Part shown: positions 25,774 to 34,531 of the stretch, in pieces
Layout of the letters: every line of letters starts with the position of its first letter
Position numbering within the stretch: position 1 is the first letter of the stretch
Source: JAWLGZ01 sp041690635
GTDB taxonomy: Bacteria > Pseudomonadota > Gammaproteobacteria > Thiohalomonadales > Thiohalomonadaceae
DNA: 64,000 nt
Assembly (NCBI GenBank): GCA_041690635.1
Contig: JAWLGZ010000002.1
Coordinates: forward strand, 812,513 to 876,512
Direction of reading: 5' to 3'
The notes under the pieces: model-generated
Seen by the model: only the letters and a program-made list of their open reading frames with translations
Database searches by the model: none
What the model was told of the DNA's origin: nothing
Program-made: the position numbers and the translations under genes

Positions 25774-27027
25774 ATGGGTAACAGACTGTTCCATGAATTC
25801 GCCTGGCTTCCAATGGTCCTGTTCTGTCTGCTTGCGCTGTCCACACCGGCAGGAGCCGACACGGCGGGATATCTGGCACGCGCCACCGGGTCGGTGACTA
25901 TCGATGGGAACCCCGCTACTCGGGGTGACCAGTTCATTGTCGGCAACGCAGTGGAAACCGGCGATCGAAGTCTCGCCGTCCTGAAGTTCACCGACAGCGA
26001 GTCGCTCTTGTTGCGGCAAAATTCCCGCCTTCTGGTCGAGGCTTTTCATTTCGATCGCGAGAACCCCGGACAGAACACCTCTGTGAAGGAGCTGGTGCGA
26101 GGCGGAATGCGCGCCATCACCGGCGCCATCGGCAAGCAGAACCGCGAGCAGGTACAGTACAAGACTCCGTACGCGACCATCGGAATCCGGGGAACGGAGT
26201 TTCTTGCGTCGCTGGTCAGCGAGCAGCTCTTCCTGCGGGTGGACGAAGGCACCATCTCGTTTGCCGGCCAAGCGGGGGACTCGCAGGAAATATCGGCTGG
26301 TGAAACCGTCATTTTGTCAGCGGATGGCGCACTCCTCTTCACCGGCGAGGAGGCCGAAGAGAGGGCACGGCAGGCAGGCGCATTCTCCGGCCTCAATGAG
26401 GTCGAGTTGCCGCGACAGAGTGCATCACCTTTCGATTGGGGGTCGTGGTACTCCGGAAGCACCCCGGCGGAACGGCCATCGGAGTCGGCTCTGTCTACCA
26501 CCTTCGCAATGGCCGGGATCGTTGCCGATGGGTTGCCCGCACTCCAGCAGCAACTGGACATTCCCGTTCAACCCGATGTGGTGCTCAATCCGGACTTCCA
26601 GGATATCGGGGGCGCTGGCGTGATCCGGGGACAGCTCGTGTGGAATACCGAGGCCGATCTCGACCTTCACCTCCAGGTACCGGGCGGCGGGCATGTGTCC
26701 TTCGCAAATCGCATCGTAAACTTTGACTCCGCTACGGCCGAACTCGACCACGACAACCTTGGGGGACAGATCGACGTTGCGCCCGACCTGCGGGTCGAGA
26801 ATATCGTCGTAACCGGTACCTCCATCCCCGATGGCAGCTACCAGTTCCACGTCAATTACTTTGGCGGTTCCGGGACGCAGAATCCGTTGGTAACGGTTAC
26901 CGGGGACGCGGGGGCAACCCGTGCCGAATACAGCCCGGTACTGACTGCGCCTGGCCAGAATTCCGATTTCTACATCGTGGATGTCAATCAAGGGACTGCA
27001 ACCTACGGGAGCCAGCCAGCGCGGTGA
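25774..27027 (+). CDS. Exported FecR-domain protein with C-terminal DUF2135-like domain
   Basis: This 417-residue protein has a signal peptide (PMVLFCLLALSTPAGA, cleavage before DTAG). A FecR-type domain follows at about 33-150 (YLARATGSVTIDGNPATRGD, YKTPYATIGIRGTEFLASL). The middle is low-complexity, Ser/Pro-rich. The C-terminal region (about 285-417, VWNTEADLDLHLQVPGGGHV, ELDHDNLGGQID) resembles the YfaP/DUF2135 beta fold. No transmembrane anchor or lipobox is visible, so it is probably periplasmic or surface-exposed. It is cotranscribed with the upstream TPR/barrel protein, and export by it is inferred. Confidence 0.75.
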   Translation: MGNRLFHEFAWLPMVLFCLLALSTPAGADTAGYLARATGSVTIDGNPATRGDQFIVGNAVETGDRSLAVLKFTDSESLLLRQNSRLLVEAFHFDRENPGQNTSVKELVRGGMRAITGAIGKQNREQVQYKTPYATIGIRGTEFLASLVSEQLFLRVDEGTISFAGQAGDSQEISAGETVILSADGALLFTGEEAEERARQAGAFSGLNEVELPRQSASPFDWGSWYSGSTPAERPSESALSTTFAMAGIVADGLPALQQQLDIPVQPDVVLNPDFQDIGGAGVIRGQLVWNTEADLDLHLQVPGGGHVSFANRIVNFDSATAELDHDNLGGQIDVAPDLRVENIVVTGTSIPDGSYQFHVNYFGGSGTQNPLVTVTGDAGATRAEYSPVLTAPGQNSDFYIVDVNQGTATYGSQPAR

Positions 27028-27098
27028 GCGAGCGATTGGCGAGCCCGGATACGTGCACGGACGCATCCGGTGGGAGGCGCTGAGGCACCCCGAGCCGT

Positions 27099-27851
27099 TC
27101 AGAACGTGTTCGTCGTGCCCATTACCCCGTTGACGAACCGAACAGGCGTCCCCGGTTTCAATTGGAGCTGATCAGCGGCACGCCCACGATTCACGGCAAT
27201 CTCGACTAGGCCGTTGGCATTTTGGTACCAGAACGCTTCGCCATCGGGGACCTCGCCAAAGGTGTGCGCGTAAAGCAACAGCCACCCGCCGACCTCCAGC
27301 GTCATCCCGCGCGGAACTGCATTCGCCCGCTGACCCGTCATCGCATTACCGAAGTGGTCGATATAGATCACCTCGCACAGGTCCGCCGGCCAGTCTTTTC
27401 CCCGGTCCACTTGCACTGGCTCGCCTGGAACCGGCTCTCCGCGTGCGAGACGGGCCGCCACTGGCGCAAACAGATCGCGCCCATGGAAGCTGGCGGACAG
27501 CTGTGCCGGCCTCCAGGTGATCCGCCATGCCTTCGCCTGTTTCGCGCGCGCAGCAACCAACGCAAACAGACCGTTCCCGGGTCCGACGAACCAGCGCCCG
27601 TCAAGCTTCAACGCTATCGGCTCCCGATTGCCTGTCCCGACGCCCGGATCAACCACACAGAGCAATACCGTGCCCTGTGGAAACTCTTCGACATAGGCCG
27701 GAAGCAGATAGGCGCCCGCGCGTACATTGTGGCTCGGCACATCAGCAAACAAATCAACCACCGGCACGCCTGGCGCATCCCGATAGAGGACGGCCTTCAT
27801 CTGGCCCAGGTACGGGCCCGCAACCCCAAAGTCTGTGAAAAGGACGATCAC
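27099..27851 (-). CDS. SAM hydroxide adenosyltransferase (DUF62 family)
   Basis: This 250-residue protein begins MIVLFTDFGVAGPYLGQMKA and contains VVDPGVGTGNREPIA and GPGNGLFALVA, the DUF62 signature. Family members cleave S-adenosylmethionine with water to adenosine and methionine; chlorinases and fluorinases are relatives. The Asp-Gly-His-like SFHGRDLFAPVAARLARG segment also fits. The chlorinase/fluorinase-specific halide loop cannot be judged here. It is convergent with the FecR gene and lies after the rplQ terminator, so it is probably transcribed alone. Confidence 0.88.
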   Translation of the reverse strand: MIVLFTDFGVAGPYLGQMKAVLYRDAPGVPVVDLFADVPSHNVRAGAYLLPAYVEEFPQGTVLLCVVDPGVGTGNREPIALKLDGRWFVGPGNGLFALVAARAKQAKAWRITWRPAQLSASFHGRDLFAPVAARLARGEPVPGEPVQVDRGKDWPADLCEVIYIDHFGNAMTGQRANAVPRGMTLEVGGWLLLYAHTFGEVPDGEAFWYQNANGLVEIAVNRGRAADQLQLKPGTPVRFVNGVMGTTNTF

Positions 27852-27922
27852 TGGCGCTGTCGAAGGAGTTGAACTAACACGATAGTTGTCACCTTGATGT
27901 CCAAAATTCTACACCCGAAAAC

Positions 27923-27947
27923 GAAAAAAGCCGGGCGGTGCCCGGCT
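27923..27947 (-). terminator. Terminator of the S10-spc-alpha ribosomal block
   Basis: On the minus strand AGCCGGGC (27947-27940) and GCCCGGCT (27936-27929) form an 8-bp stem with a 3-base loop, followed by six T. It sits 27 bases after the rplQ stop. Confidence 0.9.
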
Positions 27948-27973
27948 TCTTGCGTGGAACTGATGTACTGAGC

Positions 27974-28366
27974 TTACTCGGCAGCGACCGGCTCTTCCGC
28001 TTCGGCTGCCGGACGGTCCACCAGTTCGACAATCGCCATCGGCGCATTATCTCCCGGCCGGAAGCCACACTTCAGAATCCGAAGGTAGCCGCCCGGACGT
28101 GCCTTGTAACGGGGACCCAACTCATTGAACAGCTTGGTCACCACATCGCGATCGCGAATCCGATCGAAAGCAAGGCGCCGCTTTGAGGCGGAGTCTTCCT
28201 TGGCCATGGTGATCAACGGCTCAGCCACCCGACGCAACTCTTTAGCCTTCGGCAGGGTGGTCTTAATCAGTTCATGCTGAAGCAGTGACGTGGCCATGTT
28301 ACGGAACATAGCCTTGCGGTGACTGCTGTTGCGGTTCAGTTGCCGCCCTGACTTACGGTGACGCAT
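27974..28366 (-). CDS. rplQ: 50S ribosomal protein L17
   Basis: This 130-residue protein starts MRHRKSGRQLNRNSSHRKAM and contains LLQHELIKTTLPKAKELRRV and GGYLRILKCGFRPGDNAPMA, diagnostic of L17. L17 lies near the exit tunnel rim of the large subunit. It is the last gene of the alpha operon, 47 bases after rpoA, and is followed by a strong terminator. The C-terminus has a short acidic/alanine tail (AAEAEEPVAAE) common in proteobacteria. Confidence 0.98.
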   Translation of the reverse strand: MRHRKSGRQLNRNSSHRKAMFRNMATSLLQHELIKTTLPKAKELRRVAEPLITMAKEDSASKRRLAFDRIRDRDVVTKLFNELGPRYKARPGGYLRILKCGFRPGDNAPMAIVELVDRPAAEAEEPVAAE

Positions 28367-28413
28367 CGTATTCTACCCTGCAAAAAATTCGGTCGTTATT
28401 GCCGTTGCGGAAT

Positions 28414-29418
28414 TCAGGAACTTGCCTTTTCCCGCTCTTTTTTCAGGCTCGGCGGCGGCCAGTTCTCCAGCCGCATCCCCAGTGACAGCCCCCGGGACGC
28501 CAACACATCCTTGATCTCCGTGAGCGACTTTTTGCCCAGATTCGGGGTCTTCAGCAGTTCCACCTCGGTCCGCTGAATCAGATCGCCGATATAGAAGATG
28601 TTTTCGGCTTTCAGGCAATTCGCCGAGCGGACGGTAAGCTCCAGATCATCGACCGGACGAAGCAGAATCGGATCGATCTCCGGCTCGTGGATCTCCTGCC
28701 TTGCCTCCTCCCTGCCTTCCAACTCAACGAACGACGAGAGCTGGTCCTGCAAAATGGTGGCCGCTCGCCGAATAGCCTCGTCTGGCTCAATGGTACCGTT
28801 GGTCTCAAGCTCGATTACCAACTTGTCCAAATCGGTACGCTGCTCGACGCGTGCAGCCTCAACCACGTAGGAGACACGACGAATCGGACTGAAGCTGGCA
28901 TCGATCTGCAGTCGGCCAATCGGACGGCTCTCGTCCTCGGCCTCTTCGCGGATCCCGGCGGGCTGATAACCGCGCCCCTTCGCCACCTTCACCGTCATCT
29001 TCAGCTCACCCGCCTTGGTCAGGTGTGCAATGACGTGGTCCGGATTGATAATCTCAACATCGTGATCAAGCGTGATGTCACCAGCAGTGACCACGCCCGG
29101 CCCCTTTTTCGACAGCGACAGCATCGCTTCATTGCGGCTGTGAAGCCGCAGGGCAATCCCCTTGAGGTTCAGGAGAATCTCGATGATGTCCTCCTGTACG
29201 CCCTCCAGAGTCGAGTACTCGTGCAACACCCCGTCGATTTCCGCCTCGACGATCGCCGCGCCCTCCATCGAGGAGAGCAAAATACGGCGCAATGCGTTAC
29301 CCAGCGTGTGCCCGAACCCGCGCTCGAGCGGCTCGAGCGTGACTCTCGCGGTGCGGTCGCCCCGCTTCTGCACGCCTACCAGGCGCGGCTTGAGAAATTC
29401 TCCGACTGAGCCCTGCAT
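28414..29418 (-). CDS. rpoA: RNA polymerase subunit alpha
   Basis: This 334-residue alpha subunit has the N-terminal assembly domain (MQGSVGEFLKPRLVGVQKRG, LGNALRRILLSSMEGAAIVE) and a C-terminal domain with LLRPVDDLELTVRSANCLKA and LGKKSLTEIKDVLASRGL. The latter contacts UP elements and activators. Length is close to the E. coli 329. It belongs to the alpha operon between rpsD and rplQ. Confidence 0.98.
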   Translation of the reverse strand: MQGSVGEFLKPRLVGVQKRGDRTARVTLEPLERGFGHTLGNALRRILLSSMEGAAIVEAEIDGVLHEYSTLEGVQEDIIEILLNLKGIALRLHSRNEAMLSLSKKGPGVVTAGDITLDHDVEIINPDHVIAHLTKAGELKMTVKVAKGRGYQPAGIREEAEDESRPIGRLQIDASFSPIRRVSYVVEAARVEQRTDLDKLVIELETNGTIEPDEAIRRAATILQDQLSSFVELEGREEARQEIHEPEIDPILLRPVDDLELTVRSANCLKAENIFYIGDLIQRTEVELLKTPNLGKKSLTEIKDVLASRGLSLGMRLENWPPPSLKKEREKASS

Positions 29419-29470
29419 GAACAGTCCTCTTCAACACTGGGACGTGTACGACCCGTGGGCCGCAAACGTT

Positions 29471-30097
29471 TTACTTGGAGTAGAGTTCGACCACCAGCTG
29501 CTCGTTAATCTCCGCGGGCAGCTCGCTACGGTCAGGACGTGCCTTGAAGACACCCTCCAGCTTGGTGGGGTCGACGTCCAGCCATTCCGCAACTCCGCGT
29601 TGCTGCGCCAGTTCCATCGCGGCCTTGATCCGAAGGTGCTCCCGGGCACCCTCAAGGATGCTCACCACGTCACCCGGACGCACCTGATATGCCGGAATAT
29701 TCACCCGTTGACCATTCACGGCCACACAATTATGCCGAACCAGCTGACGCGCTTCCGAACGGGAGACACCAAAACCCATACGGTACGCGACATTATCCAA
29801 ACGCCCTTCGAGCAGCCGAAGCAGGTTCTCACCTGTCGATCCCTTGCGGCGATCCGCCTCCTGGTAGTAGCGCCGGAACTGCTTCTCCAGGATGCCGTAG
29901 ATGCGGCGCAGCTTCTGCTTCTCGCGGAGCTGACGCGCAAAGTCGGACAGCCGCGCGCGTCGCTGGCCGTGCTGCCCGGGCGGGAACGGCCGGTTCTCGA
30001 TCGGGCATTTGCTGCTATAGCACTTCTCCCCCTTGAGGAAGAGCTTCTCACCCTCGCGCCGGCACTGGCGGCACTTCGGTCCGATGTACTTTGCCAA
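29471..30097 (-). CDS. rpsD: 30S ribosomal protein S4 (zinc-type)
   Basis: This 208-residue protein has the S4 RNA-binding domain (NVAYRMGFGVSRSEARQLVR then HNCVAVNGQRVNIPAYQV). S4 nucleates 16S assembly and in E. coli represses the alpha operon. The N-terminus carries Cys at 9, 12, 26 and 31 (CRQC, CYSSKC), a zinc-binding C+ arrangement not found in E. coli S4. It sits between rpsK and rpoA. Confidence 0.97.
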   Translation of the reverse strand: MAKYIGPKCRQCRREGEKLFLKGEKCYSSKCPIENRPFPPGQHGQRRARLSDFARQLREKQKLRRIYGILEKQFRRYYQEADRRKGSTGENLLRLLEGRLDNVAYRMGFGVSRSEARQLVRHNCVAVNGQRVNIPAYQVRPGDVVSILEGAREHLRIKAAMELAQQRGVAEWLDVDPTKLEGVFKARPDRSELPAEINEQLVVELYSK

Positions 30098-30112
30098 CTT
30101 CGCTCTCCTGAT

Positions 30113-30505
30113 TTAAACGCGGCGCTTCTTCGGGGGACGGCAACCGTTATGCGGGATCGGCGTCACGTCGGCGATGTTCGTGATACGAAAGCCCTTTGCA
30201 TTGAGCGCCCGCACGGCGGATTCCCGCCCCGGCCCCGGCCCCTTCACCAGCACTTCGAGATTCTTCATCCCGAATTCCAGAGCCTTCTCCCCGGCACGCT
30301 CGGCGGCCACCTGGGCGGCAAACGGCGTGCTCTTGCGTGAACCCCGGAAACCGGAGCCGCCGGAGGTGGCCCAGCACAGGGTATTCCCCTGCCGATCCGT
30401 AATGGTGACGATGGTGTTGTTGAACGATGCGTGGACGTGCGCAATACCGTCAGCAACGTTCTTCTTGACCTTCTTGCGGGTACGTGTGCTTGTAGCTTTT
30501 GCCAT
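30113..30505 (-). CDS. rpsK: 30S ribosomal protein S11
   Basis: This 130-residue protein contains VADGIAHVHASFNNTIVTIT, GFRGSRKSTPFAAQVAAE and the C-terminal VTPIPHNGCRPPKKRRV, the S11 signature. S11 forms part of the 30S platform near the mRNA exit. It lies between rpsM and rpsD in the alpha operon, 14 bases after rpsM. Confidence 0.98.
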   Translation of the reverse strand: MAKATSTRTRKKVKKNVADGIAHVHASFNNTIVTITDRQGNTLCWATSGGSGFRGSRKSTPFAAQVAAERAGEKALEFGMKNLEVLVKGPGPGRESAVRALNAKGFRITNIADVTPIPHNGCRPPKKRRV

Positions 30506-30519
30506 TTCGAGCTTCCGGC

Positions 30520-30876
30520 TTATTTCCTGATGGGCCGACGCGGACCCTTACGGGTGCGCGCATTGGTACGCGTACGCTGACCCCGCAGCGGCAGCCCACG
30601 GCGGTGACGCAACCCGCGGTAGCAGCCCAGGTCCATCAGACGCTTGATGTTCATGGAGATTTCCCGGCGCAGGTCGCCCTCGACGGTGAACTTCCCGACC
30701 TCGCCGCGCAGGGCCTCAAGCTCAGCCTCGCTCAGATCCTTGATCTTTGCGTCCTGAGCCACGCCAGCGGAGGCGCAGATCTTCTGCGCGCTTGTCCGTC
30801 CGATGCCGTATATCGAAGTCAGCGCGATGACCGCGTGCTTCTGCACCGGGATATTTATGCCTGCAATACGGGCCAT
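30520..30876 (-). CDS. rpsM: 30S ribosomal protein S13
   Basis: This 118-residue protein begins MARIAGINIPVQKHAVIALT and ends with TNARTRKGPRRPIRK. It matches E. coli S13 in length and contacts tRNA and the 50S in the head bridges. It is the first gene of the alpha operon after rpmJ. The 97-base spacer upstream on the minus strand has a short GC hairpin, but I could not identify a clear S4-responsive leader. Confidence 0.98.
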   Translation of the reverse strand: MARIAGINIPVQKHAVIALTSIYGIGRTSAQKICASAGVAQDAKIKDLSEAELEALRGEVGKFTVEGDLRREISMNIKRLMDLGCYRGLRHRRGLPLRGQRTRTNARTRKGPRRPIRK

Positions 30877-30973
30877 TTAGCCACTCCCTACAAAACCTTG
30901 CTAGCCCGCCCAGACCGGGCGACGGAAACGCGCAAGTCTACTGCGCGCCAAAATTTTCGTCAAGCGCGGGCTA

Positions 30974-31090
30974 TCAGCCCTGGCGCTGCTTGTGACGCGG
31001 GTCGGTCGCGCAGATCACCCGCACCGTCCCCTTGCGACGGATAATCTTGCAGTTGCGGCAGATCTTCTTGACTGAGGCACGCACTTTCAT
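30974..31090 (-). CDS. rpmJ: 50S ribosomal protein L36 (zinc-type)
   Basis: A 38-residue frame (ATG 31090, TGA 30976-30974) reads MKVRASVKKICRNCKIIRRK and ends with CATDPRHKQRQG. Cys 11, 14, 27 and His 33 form the zinc site of the C+ L36 type. It lies between secY and rpsM, its conserved place. It is too short to appear in many automatic scans. Confidence 0.97.
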   Translation of the reverse strand: MKVRASVKKICRNCKIIRRKGTVRVICATDPRHKQRQG

Positions 31091-31123
31091 GGTCTTTCTC
31101 CAGATATCAATCCAAAGCGGGCG

Positions 31124-32473
31124 CTAGCGCAGCCCCGAGCGGCCATACCCCTTGAGGTTGGCCTTCCGCATCAAACCGTCATACTGGTGAGACATCAGGT
31201 GCGCTTGGGTCTGCGCCATGAAGTCCATCACCACTACGACGATAATCAACAAGGAGGTACCCCCGAAGTAGAAGGGCACGTTCCAGTAGAGAATCAGAAA
31301 CTCTGGAAGCAGACAGACGGCGGTGATGTAGATCGCACCCACCAGGGTCAGTTTGCTCAGAATTCCGTCGATGTACCTTGCCGTCTGCTCGCCAGGCCGG
31401 ATCCCGGGGATCAGCGCTCCCGACTTCTTCAGGTTGTCCGCCGTGTCCTTGGGATCGAACATCAGCGCGGTATAGAAGAAGCAGAAGAACATGATGGCCG
31501 CGGCGTAAAACATCACGTACAGCGGCTGCCCCGGCGACATGGCGGCGGAGATGTCCTGCAACCAGCTCAGCCCTTCCGAACTCCCGAACCACCCTGCGAG
31601 CGTGGCGGGGAACAGAATGATGCTGGAGGCGAAGATGGGCGGAATAACCCCCGCCATGTTCACCTTGAGCGGCAGGTGGCTCGACTGGCCCGCGTACATC
31701 TTGCGGCCCACCTGGCGCTTGGCATAATTCACTGTAATTCGTCGCTGGCCGCGCTCCACAAAGACCACGAACGCGGTCACCAGCAGGGCCAAACCGAACA
31801 ACACCAGCACCATTGCCGCATTGAGCTCCCCGGTTCGGGCCAGCTCAAGGGTTCCGCCAATCGCGGACGGCAATCCTGCGACGATTCCGGCGAAGATAAT
31901 CAGTGAAATACCGTTGCCGATACCCCTTTCGGTTACCTGTTCGCCCAGCCACATCAGGAACATGGTACCCGTCACCAGCGTCACCACCGCCGTAAAACGG
32001 AATGCGATACCGGGTTCGAACACCACCGGCAGCCCTCCGGCCCGCTGCGCCTCCAAAGCGATGGAAACGCCAATCGCCTGGAACGTCGCCAGGGCGAGGG
32101 TTCCGTACCGTGTGTACTGCGTAATCTTCCGCCGTCCGGCTGCGCCTTCCTTGCTCAGCTGCTCCAGCTTCGGCACCACCTTGGTGAGAAGCTGCATGAT
32201 GATCGATGCCGAGATGTACGGCATGATCCCAAGGGCGAACACCGACAGCCGCTCAAGCGCGCCTCCCGAGAACATGTTGAACATGTCCAGGATGGTGCCG
32301 CGCTGCTGTTCAAACAGCGCTGCCAGCGCCACGGGGTTAATCCCGGGCACCGGAATATGCGCGCCAATGCGGAACACCAGCAGCGCACCCAGCACGAACA
32401 ACAGGCGCTGCTTCAGCTCCGTCAGCTTGCCGGACGACAGGGCGTCGGCCATTGCGGAGCGGGAAGTGGCCAC
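31124..32473 (-). CDS. secY: Protein translocase channel SecY
   Basis: This 449-residue, ten-helix membrane protein is the central pore of the SecYEG translocon. The plug and lateral-gate segments are recognisable (RIGAHIPVPGINPVALAALF, MLTKVV-like MQLLTKVVPKLEQLSKEG, YAKRQVGRKMYAGQSSHLPL). The start is taken as GTG 32473 because a GAGGG ribosome-binding site precedes it and it abuts the rplO stop; ATG 32452 is an alternative giving 442 residues. It closes the spc operon before rpmJ. Confidence 0.96.
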   Translation of the reverse strand: MATSRSAMADALSSGKLTELKQRLLFVLGALLVFRIGAHIPVPGINPVALAALFEQQRGTILDMFNMFSGGALERLSVFALGIMPYISASIIMQLLTKVVPKLEQLSKEGAAGRRKITQYTRYGTLALATFQAIGVSIALEAQRAGGLPVVFEPGIAFRFTAVVTLVTGTMFLMWLGEQVTERGIGNGISLIIFAGIVAGLPSAIGGTLELARTGELNAAMVLVLFGLALLVTAFVVFVERGQRRITVNYAKRQVGRKMYAGQSSHLPLKVNMAGVIPPIFASSIILFPATLAGWFGSSEGLSWLQDISAAMSPGQPLYVMFYAAAIMFFCFFYTALMFDPKDTADNLKKSGALIPGIRPGEQTARYIDGILSKLTLVGAIYITAVCLLPEFLILYWNVPFYFGGTSLLIIVVVVMDFMAQTQAHLMSHQYDGLMRKANLKGYGRSGLR

Positions 32474-32908
32474 TTATCCCTCGACCTTGCCGCCAGCTGC
32501 CTCAATCGCCGCCCGGGCACCCTTGGTGACACCGAGCCCCCGGACCGTGACCGGACGCTCGATCGCACCGGAGGCCATCACTTTTGCCCGCTTGCAGTTG
32601 TGTCCGATGATATTGGCCGCCTTGAGCGTCAACAGATCGGCGATATCGCCCTCCACCTTAGCCAGCTCCGACAGCCGAACCTCTTCGGTGAAGAGGTTCT
32701 TACGCGCCTTGAAGCCGAACTTGGGCAGGCGACGCTGGAGCGGCATCTGACCGCCCTCAAAGCCGACCTTGTGAAAGCCCCCGGACCGGGAATGCTGACC
32801 CTTGTGACCGCGGCCGCAGGTCTTGCCAAGCCCGGACCCGATGCCGCGCCCCACGCGCTTACCTTCCGGAGCAGCGCCTTCAGCCGGCTTGAGCGTATTC
32901 AGTCGCAT
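32474..32908 (-). CDS. rplO: 50S ribosomal protein L15
   Basis: This 144-residue protein begins MRLNTLKPAEGAAPEGKRVG, has the Gly-rich RGIGSGLGKTCGRGHKGQHS tract and ends GAIERPVTVRGLGVTKGARA then AIEAAGGKVEG. It matches E. coli length exactly. L15 is a late-assembly protein of the central 50S. It lies between rpmD and secY in the spc operon. Confidence 0.98.
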   Translation of the reverse strand: MRLNTLKPAEGAAPEGKRVGRGIGSGLGKTCGRGHKGQHSRSGGFHKVGFEGGQMPLQRRLPKFGFKARKNLFTEEVRLSELAKVEGDIADLLTLKAANIIGHNCKRAKVMASGAIERPVTVRGLGVTKGARAAIEAAGGKVEG

Positions 32909-32910
32909 CT

Positions 32911-33096
32911 TCAGACCTCTTCCACTTTGACCATGTAGGACACTTTATTGATCATGCCGCGGTTGCAGGCAGTGTCCTCCACTATTACGGTGTGGTGCAT
33001 ACGACGCAGGCCCAACCCGCGTACGCACGCCTGATGGTTCGCCAATCGCCCGTAGGAGCTACGTACCTGCGTTACCTTCAGCTTCTTGTCAGCCAT
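32911..33096 (-). CDS. rpmD: 50S ribosomal protein L30
   Basis: This 61-residue protein (MADKKLKVTQVRSSYGRLAN, LRRMHHTVIVEDT) is the short bacterial L30. ATG 33096 is chosen because homologues begin there and rpsE stops at 33101; a longer frame only overlaps rpsE. It is two bases before rplO. Confidence 0.97.
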   Translation of the reverse strand: MADKKLKVTQVRSSYGRLANHQACVRGLGLRRMHHTVIVEDTACNRGMINKVSYMVKVEEV

Positions 33097-33100
33097 GGCC

Positions 33101-33607
33101 CTATTCCAGAATTTCCTGGACCGACTTGCCGCGCTTGGCGGCAACCTGCTCGGGGGAGACCATTTCGGTCAAACCCCGCAGGGTGGCCCGAACCACATTG
33201 ATCGGGTTGTTCGTACCGATGCACTTCGCCAGTACGTTGCGCACACCCGCCACCTCAAAGACCGCGCGCATGGCACCGCCTGCGATGATACCGGTACCTT
33301 CCGAGGCGGGCTGCATGAAGACCTTCGCCGCGCCCTCCCGCCCGGTAATCGGGTGCTGCAGGGTACCGTTCTCGGTCAACGCGACCTGACGCATGTTCTT
33401 GCGCGCCTTTTCCATCGCCTTGGAGATGGCGACCGGAACCTCGCGGGCCTTGCCCATGCCGAAGCCGACCTTACCCTGGCCGTCACCGACCACGGTCAAT
33501 GCGGTGAAACCGAATTGCCGGCCGCCCTTTACCACCTTCGCTACGCGATTAACGGTAACGAGCTTCTCGTTCAGGCCGTCCCCGCTGGATGCATCGAATC
33601 CCGCCAT
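33101..33607 (-). CDS. rpsE: 30S ribosomal protein S5
   Basis: This 168-residue protein contains NEKLVTVNRVAKVVKGGRQF, VGFGMGKAREVPVAISKAME and GTGIIAGGAMRAVFEVAGV, typical S5 motifs. S5 lines the mRNA entry path and affects decoding accuracy. The loop associated with spectinomycin action (VVKGGRQFGF) looks wild type. It lies between rplR and rpmD. Confidence 0.98.
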   Translation of the reverse strand: MAGFDASSGDGLNEKLVTVNRVAKVVKGGRQFGFTALTVVGDGQGKVGFGMGKAREVPVAISKAMEKARKNMRQVALTENGTLQHPITGREGAAKVFMQPASEGTGIIAGGAMRAVFEVAGVRNVLAKCIGTNNPINVVRATLRGLTEMVSPEQVAAKRGKSVQEILE

Positions 33608-33619
33608 CTCTAAGAACCT

Positions 33620-33976
33620 TTAAATTTGCAGACCATTTTCCCGAGCCGCGTCGGCAAGCGCCTTCACACGACCGTGATATTTGAAGCCGGAGCGATCAAA
33701 CGCAACTGTAGTCACGCCAGCCGCTTTCGCCTTTTCGGCGATTGCGCGTCCCACCGCCTGGGCCGCTTCCATGTTGCCGGTATACTTCAGCCCGCCACGG
33801 ATATCCGTTTGGACCGTCGATGCAGCGGCAACAACGTCCGAGCCATTGGGCGCGATAATCTGCGCGTAGATATGACGCGGCGTGCGATGAATGCTGAGCC
33901 GGAAGGCCCCAAGCTCGCGAATCTTGGCCCGCGCCCGTGTCGCCCGCCGAATGCGGGCCTGCTTTTTCGAGTTCAT
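33620..33976 (-). CDS. rplR: 50S ribosomal protein L18
   Basis: This 118-residue protein begins MNSKKQARIRRATRARAKIR and contains RLSIHRTPRHIYAQIIAPNG and FDRSGFKYHGRVKALADAAR. L18 carries 5S rRNA into the large subunit together with L5. It lies between rplF and rpsE. Confidence 0.98.
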   Translation of the reverse strand: MNSKKQARIRRATRARAKIRELGAFRLSIHRTPRHIYAQIIAPNGSDVVAAASTVQTDIRGGLKYTGNMEAAQAVGRAIAEKAKAAGVTTVAFDRSGFKYHGRVKALADAARENGLQI

Positions 33977-33987
33977 CGTGCCAGCCT

Positions 33988-34518
33988 CTACTTCTTCTTG
34001 GCCTCTTTGCGGATGATCCGCTCATCGGAATACTTCACGCCCTTACCCTTGTACGGCTCGGGCGGACGGAAGCTGCGAATCTCGGCCGCAACCTGGCCTA
34101 CCTGCTGCTTGCTCACGCCCTTTACAAGGACCTCTGTCTGGCTCGGGGTTTCAATGGTGATCCCCTCCGGCACGTCATAGGCGATCGGATGGGAGAAGCC
34201 GAGCGTCAGATTCAGCACCTTGCCCTGAGCCTGTGCACGGTAACCAACGCCAACCAGTTCGAGCTTGCGTTCAAACCCAGTGCTGACGCCGACCATCATG
34301 TTCTTAACCACCGCCCGAGCCGTGCCCACCTGCGCAAACGCGGTCTTCGACTCCTGGACAGGGGCGAAAAACAGCTCCGCTCCTTCCTGCGTGACGGTCA
34401 CGTCCCCGTGGACGACGTGCTCCGCGGTGCCCTTGCTGCCTTTCACGGCAACAACCTGGCCGTCGATCTTGACATCCACGCCGCCGAGGACGCTGATCGG
34501 TTTGAGTACTCTTGCCAT
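33988..34518 (-). CDS. rplF: 50S ribosomal protein L6
   Basis: This 176-residue protein has two repeated alpha/beta domains and the C-terminal signature QVAAEIRSFRPPEPYKGKGV followed by KYSDERIIRKEAKKK. L6 sits at the base of the GTPase centre. Length is one less than E. coli. Gene order rpsH-rplF-rplR is conserved. Confidence 0.98.
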   Translation of the reverse strand: MARVLKPISVLGGVDVKIDGQVVAVKGSKGTAEHVVHGDVTVTQEGAELFFAPVQESKTAFAQVGTARAVVKNMMVGVSTGFERKLELVGVGYRAQAQGKVLNLTLGFSHPIAYDVPEGITIETPSQTEVLVKGVSKQQVGQVAAEIRSFRPPEPYKGKGVKYSDERIIRKEAKKK

Positions 34519-34531
34519 TTTCTATCAGCCC

